DNA of 64,000 nt, from positions 16,819 to 80,818 of the forward strand of contig JBBSPV010000012.1 in assembly GCA_038258425.1 (NCBI GenBank), read 5' to 3'. The DNA comes from DATLGB01 sp038258425. GTDB taxonomy: Bacteria; Actinomycetota; Thermoleophilia; Solirubrobacterales; Solirubrobacteraceae. The first letter of the stretch is position 1. Each line of letters opens with the position of its first letter. Made by a program: the position numbers and the translations under genes. Shown in pieces: positions 32,361 through 40,150 of the stretch. Below the pieces are notes generated by a model. It saw only the letters and a list, made by a program, of their open reading frames with translations. It made no database searches and had not been told where the DNA came from.

Positions 32361-34166
32361 TCACCACGAGTCGAGGACCCGCCGGCGCCCGGACGCCGGC
32401 AGCGGAGGGACGGCGGCCGCGCGCAGCGTCGCCGCGATCCGGTCGCGGGTGTCGGCCGGATCGATGACGTCGTCGAGCTCGAAGACCGTCGCGACCTCGA
32501 GGGCCGTGCTCTGCGCGCGCACGGCGGCGACGAGCTCGGCGACCCGCGCCGCGCGGGCGTCCGGGTCCGCGATGGCCTCGAGCTCCTTGCGCTGCGCGAG
32601 CTTGACCGCGCCCTCGACGCCCATGGCGCCGAGCTCGCCCGTGGGCCAGGCGACGGTGAGCGCCGGCGCCTTGAGATGGCCGCCGGCCATGGCCTGGGCC
32701 CCGAGCCCGAAGGCCCGCCGCACGATGACGCACACGAGCGGGACGCTCAGCGTCGCGCCGACCTGGAAGAGCCGGGCGGTGTGGCGCACCGTCGCCGTCC
32801 GCTCGGCCTCCGGGCCGACCATGAACCCGGGCGTGTCGACGAGGGAGAGGACGGGGAGGCCGAAGGCGTCGCACAGCGCGAGGAAGCGCGCGCCCTTGTC
32901 CGAGCCGTCGGCGTCCAGCGCGCCCGAGAGCACCGCCGGGTCGTTGGCGAGGACCCCCACCGGCCGGCCGTCGAGTCGCGCCAGCGCCGTGATCAGCGTG
33001 CGGCCGAAGGCCGGCCGCAGCTCGAGGACCGAGCCGGTGTCGCACAGCCCCTCGAGCAGCGCGCGGGCGTCGTGGACGCGCTTGGGGTCCTCCGGGACCG
33101 CGGCCCGCAGTCCCCGCTGGTCCGCGCACGCCCAGTCCGCCGTCGTGCCGCCGCTCAGCAGGGCGACGAGCGACCGCGCCATGGCCACCGCGGCCGCCTC
33201 GTCCGGGCAGACGCCGTCGAGCACGCCGTTGGCGGCCTGGACCTCGACGGGTCCGATCGCCTCGGGCGCGAACCGGCCGAGCCCGCCGCCCTCGATCATC
33301 GCCGGGCCGCCCATGCCCACCGTCGCGTCCGGCGTGGCGAGGATCACGTCACAGCAGCCGAGCAGCGCCGCGTTGCCGGCGAAGCAGCGCCCGGAGACGA
33401 TCCCGATGCGCGGGACGAGCCCGGACAGCGACGCGAAGGTGTGAAAGGTCGGGACGTCGAGGTGGAAGCGGCCGCCGGACTCCGTGTCGCCCGGCCGGCC
33501 GCCGCCGCCCTCCGCGAAGAGCACGACGGGCAGGCGCCGCTCGCGGGCGAGCTCGAGCAGCCGGTCCGTCTTGCGGTGGTTGCGCGCGCCCTGCGTTCCC
33601 GCGAGGACCGTGTAGTCGTAGGCGAGGACGGCGCAGGGCGTCCCGCCGATCTCGCCGACGCCGCACACCATGCCGTCGCCGGGCGTGGTCGCGATGAGCG
33701 CCTCGGCCGAGCGGCGCGCCCGCTGGGCGGCGACGGCGAGCCCGCCGTACTCCGAGAACGTCCCGGGGTCGCAGAGGTCCTCGACGTTCTCGCGGGCGGT
33801 GCGCCGCCCGCGGTCGTGGACGCGGGCGATGGCGTCCGGGCGGGCGGCGTCGCGCAGGCCGGCCCGGCGCGCGAGCACGGCCTCGAGGTCGTCGCGCACG
33901 TCGGGTGACCGGGGTTGTGCGTCCCCGGGACCAGAAGCCCCGGTCACCCCACCCGGCTCGAGCGCGAAGAGCGGCGCGCCCTCGCGGACCTCGTCGCCGG
34001 CGGCCAGGTCGAGCTCCCGCACAACGCCCGCCGCCGGCGCCACCACCTCGTGGTGCATCTTCATCGACTCCAGCAGCAGCACGGGCGCGCCTGCGGGCAC
34101 GGCGGCCCCCGCCGCGGCGAGGACCTCGGCGACGACGCCGGTGAGGGGAGAGGCGACCCGCTGCAT
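32361..34166 (-). CDS. Acyl-CoA carboxylase: biotinyl (BCCP) domain fused to carboxyltransferase
   Basis: 601 residues. Residues 1-70 form a biotinyl domain with the lysine site ESMKMHHEV (Lys36). After a linker of about 25 residues, residues about 95-590 form a complete carboxyltransferase of the PccB/AccD type, with VHDRGRRTARENVEDLCDPG, EGGGGRPGDTESG, GRCFAGNAALLGCCDV and LVDTPGFMVG. It would move CO2 from biotin to an acyl-CoA. The biotin carboxylase partner is not in the window. The linker is encoded by a large palindrome (33903-33949). Order BCCP-then-CT is less common than BCCP on the carboxylase. The acyl substrate (methylcrotonyl-, propionyl- or geranyl-CoA) is unknown. Confidence 0.88.
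   Translation of the reverse strand: MQRVASPLTGVVAEVLAAAGAAVPAGAPVLLLESMKMHHEVVAPAAGVVRELDLAAGDEVREGAPLFALEPGGVTGASGPGDAQPRSPDVRDDLEAVLARRAGLRDAARPDAIARVHDRGRRTARENVEDLCDPGTFSEYGGLAVAAQRARRSAEALIATTPGDGMVCGVGEIGGTPCAVLAYDYTVLAGTQGARNHRKTDRLLELARERRLPVVLFAEGGGGRPGDTESGGRFHLDVPTFHTFASLSGLVPRIGIVSGRCFAGNAALLGCCDVILATPDATVGMGGPAMIEGGGLGRFAPEAIGPVEVQAANGVLDGVCPDEAAAVAMARSLVALLSGGTTADWACADQRGLRAAVPEDPKRVHDARALLEGLCDTGSVLELRPAFGRTLITALARLDGRPVGVLANDPAVLSGALDADGSDKGARFLALCDAFGLPVLSLVDTPGFMVGPEAERTATVRHTARLFQVGATLSVPLVCVIVRRAFGLGAQAMAGGHLKAPALTVAWPTGELGAMGVEGAVKLAQRKELEAIADPDARAARVAELVAAVRAQSTALEVATVFELDDVIDPADTRDRIAATLRAAAVPPLPASGRRRVLDSW
33903..33949. repeat. Palindrome inside a coding linker
   Basis: Perfect 12-base arms GGGTGACCGGGG (33903-33914) and CCCCGGTCACCC (33938-33949) with a 23-base loop that holds an inner GTCCCCGGGAC hairpin. 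It encodes part of the linker between the biotinyl and carboxyltransferase domains (GGVTGASGPGDAQPRSPD) without breaking the frame. The core arms GACCGGGG/CCCCGGTC recur as the hairpin at 26191-26211. Confidence 0.7.
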
Positions 34167-34188
34167 CGGCGGCAGCTTCGCAGCCCGG

Positions 34189-35004
34189 CTACGCGGGTCC
34201 GCGCGTGGTCCCCACGCCCTTGAAGAACGTGTAGCAGAACACGCCGTCGGCGGCCGTCGTCCGGTGCAGGTCGCGGACGCCCGCGTCGAAGGCCTCCGGC
34301 TCGATGAGCCCCGCGGCGAGCGCCGGCTCGCGGACGCCCTCGATCATCGCGGTGAAGGTCCGCCGGATGAAGCCGTCGACGAGGGCGGGCCGGCCGGCGT
34401 CCACGTAGACCAGCCGGGGGGAGACCGCCACGGCGTCGAGGCCCGCCTCGGTCATCAGCGGGTACAGGCGCCGGCCGATCTGCGCGTCCCCGCCGGCGCG
34501 GGCCTGGAGGGCGACCTGGCACTCGATCGCCGCGCGGGCCGCGGCGCTGTCGGGATGGAAGGAGGCCGAGCCGTGGTCGCCCTCGATCACCGTGAGGGTG
34601 CCCCCGGGGCGCAGCAGCCCGGTGAGCGTGCACAGGGCCTCGACCGGCCGGGAGAGGTGCTCGAGGACGAAGCAGACGAAGCCGTGGTCGAAGGACGCGG
34701 GTGAGAAGGGCGGTGCGAAGAGGTCGGCCCAGCGGAACTCGACGTTGGCCAGCCCGGCCCGCCGGACGCGCTCCTGCGCCTCGGCGAGCGAGTCCGCGGA
34801 CACGTCGATCGAGGTGAAGTGGGCTCCCGGGCTGCGGCGGGCCAGGGTGACGGTCTGGGCGCCGACGCCGCAGCCGGCCTCGAGCACCCGGCTCCCGGCC
34901 GGGTAGCCCGTATCGGCGTGCAGGAGGTCGACGAGCGCGCCGGCCTGGTCTCCCAGGCGCTCGGCTTCCCGCGGCTCGTAGCCGTGCACGTACGGGTCGC
35001 TCAC
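34189..35004 (-). CDS. Class I SAM-dependent methyltransferase
   Basis: 271 residues. Motif I is VLEAGCGVGAQTVTLA, with the acidic residue after strand 2 in FTSIDVSADSL; FDHGFVCFVLEHL and LLRPGGTLTVIEGDHGS are motifs III/IV. This is the layout of small-molecule methyltransferases of the UbiE type. GTG at 35004 gives the start SDPYVHGYEPREAERLG, typical of this family. Substrate unknown. It is divergent from the Fur/Zur gene with 83 bases between the starts. Confidence 0.85.
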   Translation of the reverse strand: MSDPYVHGYEPREAERLGDQAGALVDLLHADTGYPAGSRVLEAGCGVGAQTVTLARRSPGAHFTSIDVSADSLAEAQERVRRAGLANVEFRWADLFAPPFSPASFDHGFVCFVLEHLSRPVEALCTLTGLLRPGGTLTVIEGDHGSASFHPDSAAARAAIECQVALQARAGGDAQIGRRLYPLMTEAGLDAVAVSPRLVYVDAGRPALVDGFIRRTFTAMIEGVREPALAAGLIEPEAFDAGVRDLHRTTAADGVFCYTFFKGVGTTRGPA

Positions 35005-35027
35005 GGTGCGCGCCAGCCTAGACGGGC

Positions 35028-35079
35028 GATTCCGCAACCCCGCGCCCGCACTGATCTCGCGGAATCAGCCATCTAGAAT
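35028..35079 (+). promoter_or_regulatory. Promoter region of the Fur/Zur gene
   Basis: TAGAAT at 35074-35079 is a good -10 element eight bases before the ATG at 35088, which suggests a leaderless or very short-leader message. Inverted arms GATTCCGC (35028-35035) and GCGGAATC (35059-35066) flank the -35 region and may be an operator for this gene or the divergent methyltransferase. Confidence 0.45.
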
Positions 35080-35087
35080 CGACGGCG

Positions 35088-35528
35088 ATGAGCTGGTCCG
35101 CCCACGCCCTCGACACCCTGGCCGGCGCGGGCTACCGGCGGGGCGGCGCGCGCCACGCGGTGGTCGACCTGCTCGGCCGCCAGGAGTGCGCCCGCTCCGC
35201 GGTCGAGATCGAGGCCGAGCTGCGGGCCGGCGACCGCGAGGTGGCCCGCGCGTCGGTCTACCGGGTGCTCGAGGAGCTCGAGGCCCTCGGCCTCGTCGCC
35301 CGCTTCAACGTCGGCGGCGGGCTCTCCCGCTACGAGCCGCAGCACCCGGACGGCGCCCACCATCACCACCACCTCGTCTGCGACGACTGCGGCGAGCTCG
35401 TCCCCTTCCACGACGACGACCTCGAGCGCGTCATCCGCCGCGTGTCCGAGCGCGTCGCCTTCGACGTCTCCGACCACGACATCACGCTGCGCGGATCGTG
35501 CGCGACCTGCCGGGCCGCGACCGCGTGA
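35088..35528 (+). CDS. zur: Fur-family regulator, probably zinc-responsive (Zur)
   Basis: 146 residues, normal for Fur/Zur. The N-terminal winged helix contains RASVYRVLEELEALGLVARF. The hinge and dimer domain begin with HHHHHLVCDDCGEL, giving the His cluster and first CxxC, and end with RGSCATCRAATA, the second CxxC of the structural zinc site. The convergent neighbours encode a ZnuABC-type zinc importer and a candidate Zur operator sits at 38927-38941, so a zinc sensor is most likely. Fur or PerR identity cannot be excluded by eye. The 3' end overlaps the permease gene by 47 bases on the other strand. Confidence 0.88.
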   Translation: MSWSAHALDTLAGAGYRRGGARHAVVDLLGRQECARSAVEIEAELRAGDREVARASVYRVLEELEALGLVARFNVGGGLSRYEPQHPDGAHHHHHLVCDDCGELVPFHDDDLERVIRRVSERVAFDVSDHDITLRGSCATCRAATA

Positions 35529-36342
35529 GCGCCGCGCCCGCGCCGGCCAGGGCGTAGGCGGCGACGAGCACGCCGGCGATGGCCGCGCCCGTCGCGATCC
35601 CGGCGTAGTAGGAGAGGTAGAGGCCGCCCACGCCGGCCACGACCGCCGTCGCGGCCGCGAGCGCGAGCATCGGCGCCATCCGCCGGGCGACGAGCCGGGC
35701 GGCCGAGGCGGGCGCCACGACCACCGCGACGACGAGCAGGTTGCCCAGCCCCTGGACGGCGACGAGGATGGTGAGCGCGAGCAGCACGAGCAGCCCCGCA
35801 TCCACCAGACCCGGCCGGACTCCGAGGGCGCGCGCGCTCGACCGGTCCAGACCGACGACGAGCAGTCGGCCGTGCAGCAGCCGCAGAGCCGCGACGACGA
35901 GCAGGGCCAGAGCGCCCGCGAGGGCCAGGTCGGCGTCCGTGACGCCCAGCACGTCGCCGAACAGCAGCGCGCCGAGGCCGGCCGGCGTCGCGGGCGAGAG
36001 CGCGAGCAGCACCCCGAGGCCGAAGAGCGTCGTGATCACGACGGCCACGGCGCTGTCGCGCCCGACCACCGGCACGCGACCCGCCACCGCGACCGCCAGG
36101 GCGGCGACGAGCACGCCGGCCGCGCCGCCCAGCAGCAGGGGCAGGCCGGCCAGGGCGGCGAGCACGAGCCCGGGCAGCAGCGCGTGGGCCAGCGACTCGG
36201 CGCCGTAGGAGAGCTGATAGGCGACGACCCAGCACCCGAGCGCACCGCCGGCGATCCCGAGGAGCAGCACCTCGACGAGGGCGCGCCGCATGACCGGCTC
36301 GGCCCACGGGTCGCCCAGCGCGCCGAGCAGCGCGGCGAGCAT
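35482..36342 (-). CDS. znuB: Metal ABC transporter permease (ZnuB/ABC-3 family)
   Basis: 286 residues with eight to nine transmembrane helices. ABC-3 family features include LLGIAGGALGCWVVAYQLSY near the start, ESLAHALLPGLVLA, and the coupling-helix region DRSSARALGVRPGLVD. ATG at 36342 overlaps the stop of the ATPase gene by one base (TGATG). Its own 3' end overlaps the Fur/Zur gene by 47 bases. A second permease is encoded as a fusion at 37127-38905, so the importer probably has two different membrane subunits. Confidence 0.88.
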   Translation of the reverse strand: MLAALLGALGDPWAEPVMRRALVEVLLLGIAGGALGCWVVAYQLSYGAESLAHALLPGLVLAALAGLPLLLGGAAGVLVAALAVAVAGRVPVVGRDSAVAVVITTLFGLGVLLALSPATPAGLGALLFGDVLGVTDADLALAGALALLVVAALRLLHGRLLVVGLDRSSARALGVRPGLVDAGLLVLLALTILVAVQGLGNLLVVAVVVAPASAARLVARRMAPMLALAAATAVVAGVGGLYLSYYAGIATGAAIAGVLVAAYALAGAGAALTRSRPGRSRTIRAA

Positions 36343-37088
36343 CAGTGCGGCCCGTGGTGGTGCGGCGGCAGCAGCGCCCGGCCGGCCCCGTCGGGCAGCG
36401 TGACGATGTGGCCGCCGTAGGTCCGCTCGAGCACCTCGGTGGTCAGCGTCGACTCGGGCGGCCCGAGCGCGACCTGATCGCCGTTGAGGCACAGCACTCG
36501 GTCCCAGCGGCGCGCCTGGGTGACGTCGTGGGTGGCCACGAGCAGGGCGCGCCCCTCGGCGGCGAGGGCGTCCAGCAGCCGCTCGAGTTGCTCCGTGCTC
36601 GCGCGATCCATCCCGGTGAAGGGCTCGTCGAGGAGGATGAGCGGCGCGTCCTGGACGAGCGCGCGGGCCACGAGCACGCGCTGGCGCTGCCCGCCGGAGA
36701 GCGATCCGAAGGTCTCCTGTGCGCGCTCGGCCATCCCGACGGCACCCAGCGCGTCGAGCGCGCCGCGGCGCTGCGCGCGGCCGGGCTGCCGCCACCACGG
36801 CAGGCTGGAGATGGACCCCATGAGCGCGACGTCGAGCGCCGAGACCGGGAAGTCGAGCCGCGAGCGCTCCGTCTGCGGCACCAGGCCGATGCGGTCAGGG
36901 CGCTCCACCGTCCCCGCACTCGGGCGCACCTCCCCGAGCAGCACCCGGAACAGCGTCGTCTTGCCGCCGCCGTTGGGTCCGAGCACGCCGAGGCGCTCGC
37001 CCGGGGCCACGCGCAGCTCGACGCCGCGCAGGACGTCGCTCGCGCCGTAGCCGGCGTGGACGCCGGCGAGCCGGACGACGGGCGTCAC
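36342..37088 (-). CDS. znuC: Metal ABC transporter ATP-binding protein (ZnuC type)
   Basis: 248 residues from the GTG at 37088; a GTG at 37148 would overlap the upstream gene and is also possible. Walker A is GPNGGGKTTL, the signature LSGGQRQRVLVARAL, Walker B PLILLDEPF with the catalytic Glu, and switch His in ATHD. The C-terminus ends in a His-rich tail (LPPHHHGPH) that may bind zinc. It powers the importer formed with the flanking permeases. The gene lies 38 bases after the fused permease-binding protein. Confidence 0.9.
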   Translation of the reverse strand: MTPVVRLAGVHAGYGASDVLRGVELRVAPGERLGVLGPNGGGKTTLFRVLLGEVRPSAGTVERPDRIGLVPQTERSRLDFPVSALDVALMGSISSLPWWRQPGRAQRRGALDALGAVGMAERAQETFGSLSGGQRQRVLVARALVQDAPLILLDEPFTGMDRASTEQLERLLDALAAEGRALLVATHDVTQARRWDRVLCLNGDQVALGPPESTLTTEVLERTYGGHIVTLPDGAGRALLPPHHHGPH

Positions 37089-37126
37089 GGCCGGCTCGAC
37101 GGCCCCGGAGGGAGGGGCGGGGAGGG

Positions 37127-38905
37127 TCAGAGTCCCTGGATGGTGCACCCTGAGCGGCCTCCGGTGAAGCCATGCACCATGGCGTCGGCGTTGTGCGCCT
37201 CCATCGTGAGGTAGGTCGCGCCGTCGGAGCCCTTCGGTCCGAGCGTGTCGCCGTAGAGCGTGTCGTTCGAGGTGGCGCCGGTCTGGGCGGCGATGGCCTC
37301 GGCGAGCTTCGGATTGATCGAGCTCTCCGGGAAGATCGCCCGGACGTGCTCCCTGCGGATCACGTCCGAGAGCTTCGCGACGTCCTTGGCCGACGCTTGG
37401 GCCTGCGTCGTCTGCGACGGGATCACCGCCCCGACGACGCTCACGCCGTAGCGGTGGGCGAAGTAGTCGAAGGCGTCGTGGTCGGTGACGAGCTTGCGGT
37501 CGGCCGCCGGCACGGCTGCCATGCATTTGCGGATGCCCGCGTCGAGCGCCTTGAGCCGGGCGACGTAGGCCCTGGCGTTGGCGGCGAAGGCGGCCTTGCG
37601 GCCCGGATCGGCGTCGGTGAAGGCGGTCTGGATGGCCGGGACGGCCGCCTCGACGTTGCGCGGGTCGTGCCACCAGTGCGGGTCGTACTCCGACGCCTCG
37701 GCGCCGCTGGTCTCGCCCGGCCGGCGATCGGGGTTCGTCTCGGACAGCACCGCGACGGAGGGCTTGCCGCCGGACTGCTTCACCACGTCGGCCATCCACC
37801 CGTCCAGCTTGTCGCCGCTCTCGAGCACGACCTTCGCCTTGGCGGTCGCCGTCACGTCCTCCGGCCGGGGCTCGTAGTCGTGGGGGTCCGTGTTCGGCTT
37901 GAGGATCTGGGTGACCGCGACGTGCTTGCCCCCGATCGCCCGGGCCACGTCGCCGAGCTGGGTCGTCGTGGCCACGACCGGCAGCGGCTCCGCGGAGTCC
38001 GAGCCGGAGTCCCCACCCGAGCCGGAGCCGCCGCAGCCGGCGGCCGCGAGCGCCAGGAGGCCGGCCGCCACGACCGCTGGTGCGAGGCGGCGACGCCGCA
38101 GATGCGGGCTCGCCCAGCGGGCGATGGCCACGAGCGCGAAGACGCATCCGCCGAGCACGGCGATGGTCGCGCCGGGCGGGGCGTTGAGCTCGAACGCCAG
38201 CCACAGGCCGGCGACGCCCTCGACGGCGGCGAGCGCGACGCTCGCCAGCCGCCAGGGACGGAGGCGGTGCACGACGAGCCGCGCCGTCACGGCCGGGACG
38301 ACGATCAGCGCCGAGGCCAGCAGCGCGCCCACGGCCGACAGCGCGGTCACGGCGACGAGGGCCACGAGGCCGAGCAGGACGGCATCCGTCCAGCCCGGCC
38401 GCGTGCCCAGCGCCCGTGCCGACCCGGGATCGAACCCCGTGGCCGTCCAGCGCCGGCCGAGCAGGGCGGTCCCGACGAGCACGGCGACGGCCGCGCCCGC
38501 CGCCCAGGCGACGTCGGCCGGGCTGATGGCGAGCAGGCTGCCGAACAGCAGCGAGTCGACGTTGGAGCCCGAGGCGAACACGTCCGAGGCCAGCACGACG
38601 CCGGCGACGAGCGCGCCGACGAGCACCAGGGCGGTGTGGGAGTCGTAGTGCTCGCGGTCGCGGCGGGCGAGCAGGCCGACGCCGGCGGCGACGAGCCCGG
38701 CGGTCGCGCCGGCGCCGAGGTGCGCGGAGAAGCCGAGGCCGTCGGCCAGCACGAGGCCCGGGAAGGCGGCCGTACCGACGGCGTGCGAGAAGAAGGCCAG
38801 CCCGCGCAGGACGACCCAGGTGCCGATCACGCCCGCCGCGACGGCGAGCACGAGGACCTCGAGGACGCCGCGCTGGACGATGGGGAGGGAGAAGGCGTCG
38901 AGCAC
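37127..38905 (-). CDS. Fused metal ABC permease and zinc-binding protein (ZnuB-ZnuA)
   Basis: 592 residues from a GTG. Residues 1 to about 270 are an ABC-3 permease with eight helices (AFFSHAVGTAAFPGLVLADG; DPGSARALGTRPGWTD). A ninth hydrophobic segment ends in LLALAAAGCGGSG, which looks like a lipoprotein signal, at about 290. The remainder is a complete ZnuA-type solute-binding protein with PHDYEPRPED, HWWHDPRN, TDHDAFDYFAHRYG and AIFPESSIN, supplying the metal-binding His residues. The frame is continuous with no stop between the two halves. The binding domain is thus tethered, unless the lipobox is cut. It is first in the operon and has a strong promoter and a 15-base palindrome (38913-38942) just upstream. 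Confidence 0.9.
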   Translation of the reverse strand: MLDAFSLPIVQRGVLEVLVLAVAAGVIGTWVVLRGLAFFSHAVGTAAFPGLVLADGLGFSAHLGAGATAGLVAAGVGLLARRDREHYDSHTALVLVGALVAGVVLASDVFASGSNVDSLLFGSLLAISPADVAWAAGAAVAVLVGTALLGRRWTATGFDPGSARALGTRPGWTDAVLLGLVALVAVTALSAVGALLASALIVVPAVTARLVVHRLRPWRLASVALAAVEGVAGLWLAFELNAPPGATIAVLGGCVFALVAIARWASPHLRRRRLAPAVVAAGLLALAAAGCGGSGSGGDSGSDSAEPLPVVATTTQLGDVARAIGGKHVAVTQILKPNTDPHDYEPRPEDVTATAKAKVVLESGDKLDGWMADVVKQSGGKPSVAVLSETNPDRRPGETSGAEASEYDPHWWHDPRNVEAAVPAIQTAFTDADPGRKAAFAANARAYVARLKALDAGIRKCMAAVPAADRKLVTDHDAFDYFAHRYGVSVVGAVIPSQTTQAQASAKDVAKLSDVIRREHVRAIFPESSINPKLAEAIAAQTGATSNDTLYGDTLGPKGSDGATYLTMEAHNADAMVHGFTGGRSGCTIQGL

Positions 38906-38912
38906 CGGCGGC

Positions 38913-38942
38913 AGCCTACACAAGAATGAGACTTGTTCTCAA
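38913..38942 (-). promoter_or_regulatory. Promoter of zinc importer with probable Zur operator
   Basis: On the minus strand, TTGAGA (38942-38937) and TAGGCT (38918-38913) are spaced by 18 bases, a good sigma-70-type promoter; the GTG at 38905 lies seven bases after the -10, so the message is probably leaderless. The perfect palindrome TGAGA-N5-TCTCA at 38927-38941 overlaps the -35 and spacer. Its length (15) fits Zur/Fur operators. On the plus strand, TATCCT at 38961 may be the -10 of the divergent gene at 38975. Confidence 0.65.
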
Positions 38943-38974
38943 ATGAATCGCGGATCGGTGTATCCTCCGGCCGC

Positions 38975-39193
38975 ATGTGTGCCGGCTGCGCCATGACCGC
39001 CGCCGCGGGAGCCTCGGGCGCCCGGGCGTGGCTGCAGGCCCACGGCGGCCTCGGCCGGCGCGGGATGCGCTTCGTCACGGTCGGGCTCATCGCCGGCGCC
39101 CTCGGCGTCTCGAGCCTCGGCGTGAGCGGGTCGAGCACGCCCGACCGTCCGGCCGCCGCGGCCGCGCACTCCGCCGCGCCGGCAGTGCGCTGA
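38975..39193 (+). CDS. Small CxxC membrane protein next to a Zur-type operator
   Basis: 72 residues starting MCAGCAMTAAAGASGARAWL. The N-terminal CxxC could bind zinc or be a redox pair. One hydrophobic segment follows (FVTVGLIAGALGVSSLGVSG). It is divergent from the zinc importer and shares the intergenic palindrome at 38927-38941. ATG at 38975 lies eight bases after TATCCT, so a leaderless message is likely. The function is unknown. Its close link to znu genes suggests a role under zinc shortage. It ends six bases before the convergent M28 peptidase stop. Confidence 0.7.
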   Translation: MCAGCAMTAAAGASGARAWLQAHGGLGRRGMRFVTVGLIAGALGVSSLGVSGSSTPDRPAAAAAHSAAPAVR

Positions 39194-39199
39194 CGGCGA

Positions 39200-40102
39200 T
39201 CAGCGCCGCGGCCAGCGCCGCACGAGCTCGACGAGCGTCTCGCCGACCGCGTCGACGCTGCGCCGCGAGAGCCGGTCCATGCCGTCCTCGAGCGAATGAC
39301 CCGGGTACGTCCAGTCGATGAGGTCGACCGCCGGGACGCCCGAGCGCAGGAACGGCGTGTGGTCGTCGAGCAGCGACGTGCCCGTCCCCGGCGGGAACGT
39401 CCGGCCCACGCCCACGGCCTGCGCGGCCGCCCGCACGCGCCTCCACAGGGCCGGGGTCGAGGTGCCCTCGCGCGGCAGCCGCAGGCCGCGGCCGGCGACG
39501 TAGTCGAGCAGCACCATCGCCCCGACCTGCCCGCGGTGACGCTCGGCGTAGGCGCGCGAGCCGCGCAGGCCCACCGCGTAGAAGTCAGGGGTGTCCTCCG
39601 GCAGCCCCGCCGCCGGCTCCTCCCCGTCGAAGAGCACGAAGCGCAGCTCGGGCCCCCCGGCCGGCCGGTGCTCGGCCAGGGTGCGCGCGAGCTGCACGAC
39701 GATCGCCGTCCCCGCCGCGCCGTTGTTCGCGCCGACGAACCCCTTCGGCTTCACGAGGGTGTCGTAGTGGGCGCCGAACACGAGTGCCGGCCTACGGCCC
39801 GGGAGGGTCGCGACGACGTTGCGCAGGCCGCCGGCGCCGGGGACGGCCTCGAAGCGCCCGCCGGGCAGTGCCGCCCGCAGCCGCAGCGCGAGGGCGCGCA
39901 GCTGCGGCGAGCCGGCCGGGCGCTGGCCGACGTCGACCTGGCGCTGGATGCCGTGGAAGGCGGCGTCGGCGTCGAAGCGGTCCACCCGGGTCCGCGCCGC
40001 GGCCGCCGGGGCGCCGTCAGAGCCATGGAGCAGGGCGACGACGACCACCGTGGCGACCACGGCCGCGGCGGCCAGCAGCAGGGCGACGAGGCGCGCGCGC
40101 AC
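39200..40102 (-). CDS. Secreted or membrane-anchored M28-family peptidase
   Basis: 300 residues. The N-terminus RARLVALLLAAAAVVATVVV is a signal peptide or anchor. The metal sites of M28 enzymes are visible: FGAHYDTLVKPKGFVGANN (His and Asp), LFDGEEPAAG (Glu-Glu pair), VLLDYVAGR (Asp), and a C-terminal WTYPGHSLEDGMDRL (His). The family contains glutaminyl cyclases and aminopeptidases; the HYDT and GHS..D pattern fits either. The GTG at 40102 is chosen; a GTG at 40132 would add ten residues. A zinc enzyme here fits the surrounding zinc island. Confidence 0.86.
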   Translation of the reverse strand: MRARLVALLLAAAAVVATVVVVALLHGSDGAPAAAARTRVDRFDADAAFHGIQRQVDVGQRPAGSPQLRALALRLRAALPGGRFEAVPGAGGLRNVVATLPGRRPALVFGAHYDTLVKPKGFVGANNGAAGTAIVVQLARTLAEHRPAGGPELRFVLFDGEEPAAGLPEDTPDFYAVGLRGSRAYAERHRGQVGAMVLLDYVAGRGLRLPREGTSTPALWRRVRAAAQAVGVGRTFPPGTGTSLLDDHTPFLRSGVPAVDLIDWTYPGHSLEDGMDRLSRRSVDAVGETLVELVRRWPRR

Positions 40103-40150
40103 GGCGGCCGACGATAGCCCGGCGACCTCCACGCGCACTAGGTTCCAGCC

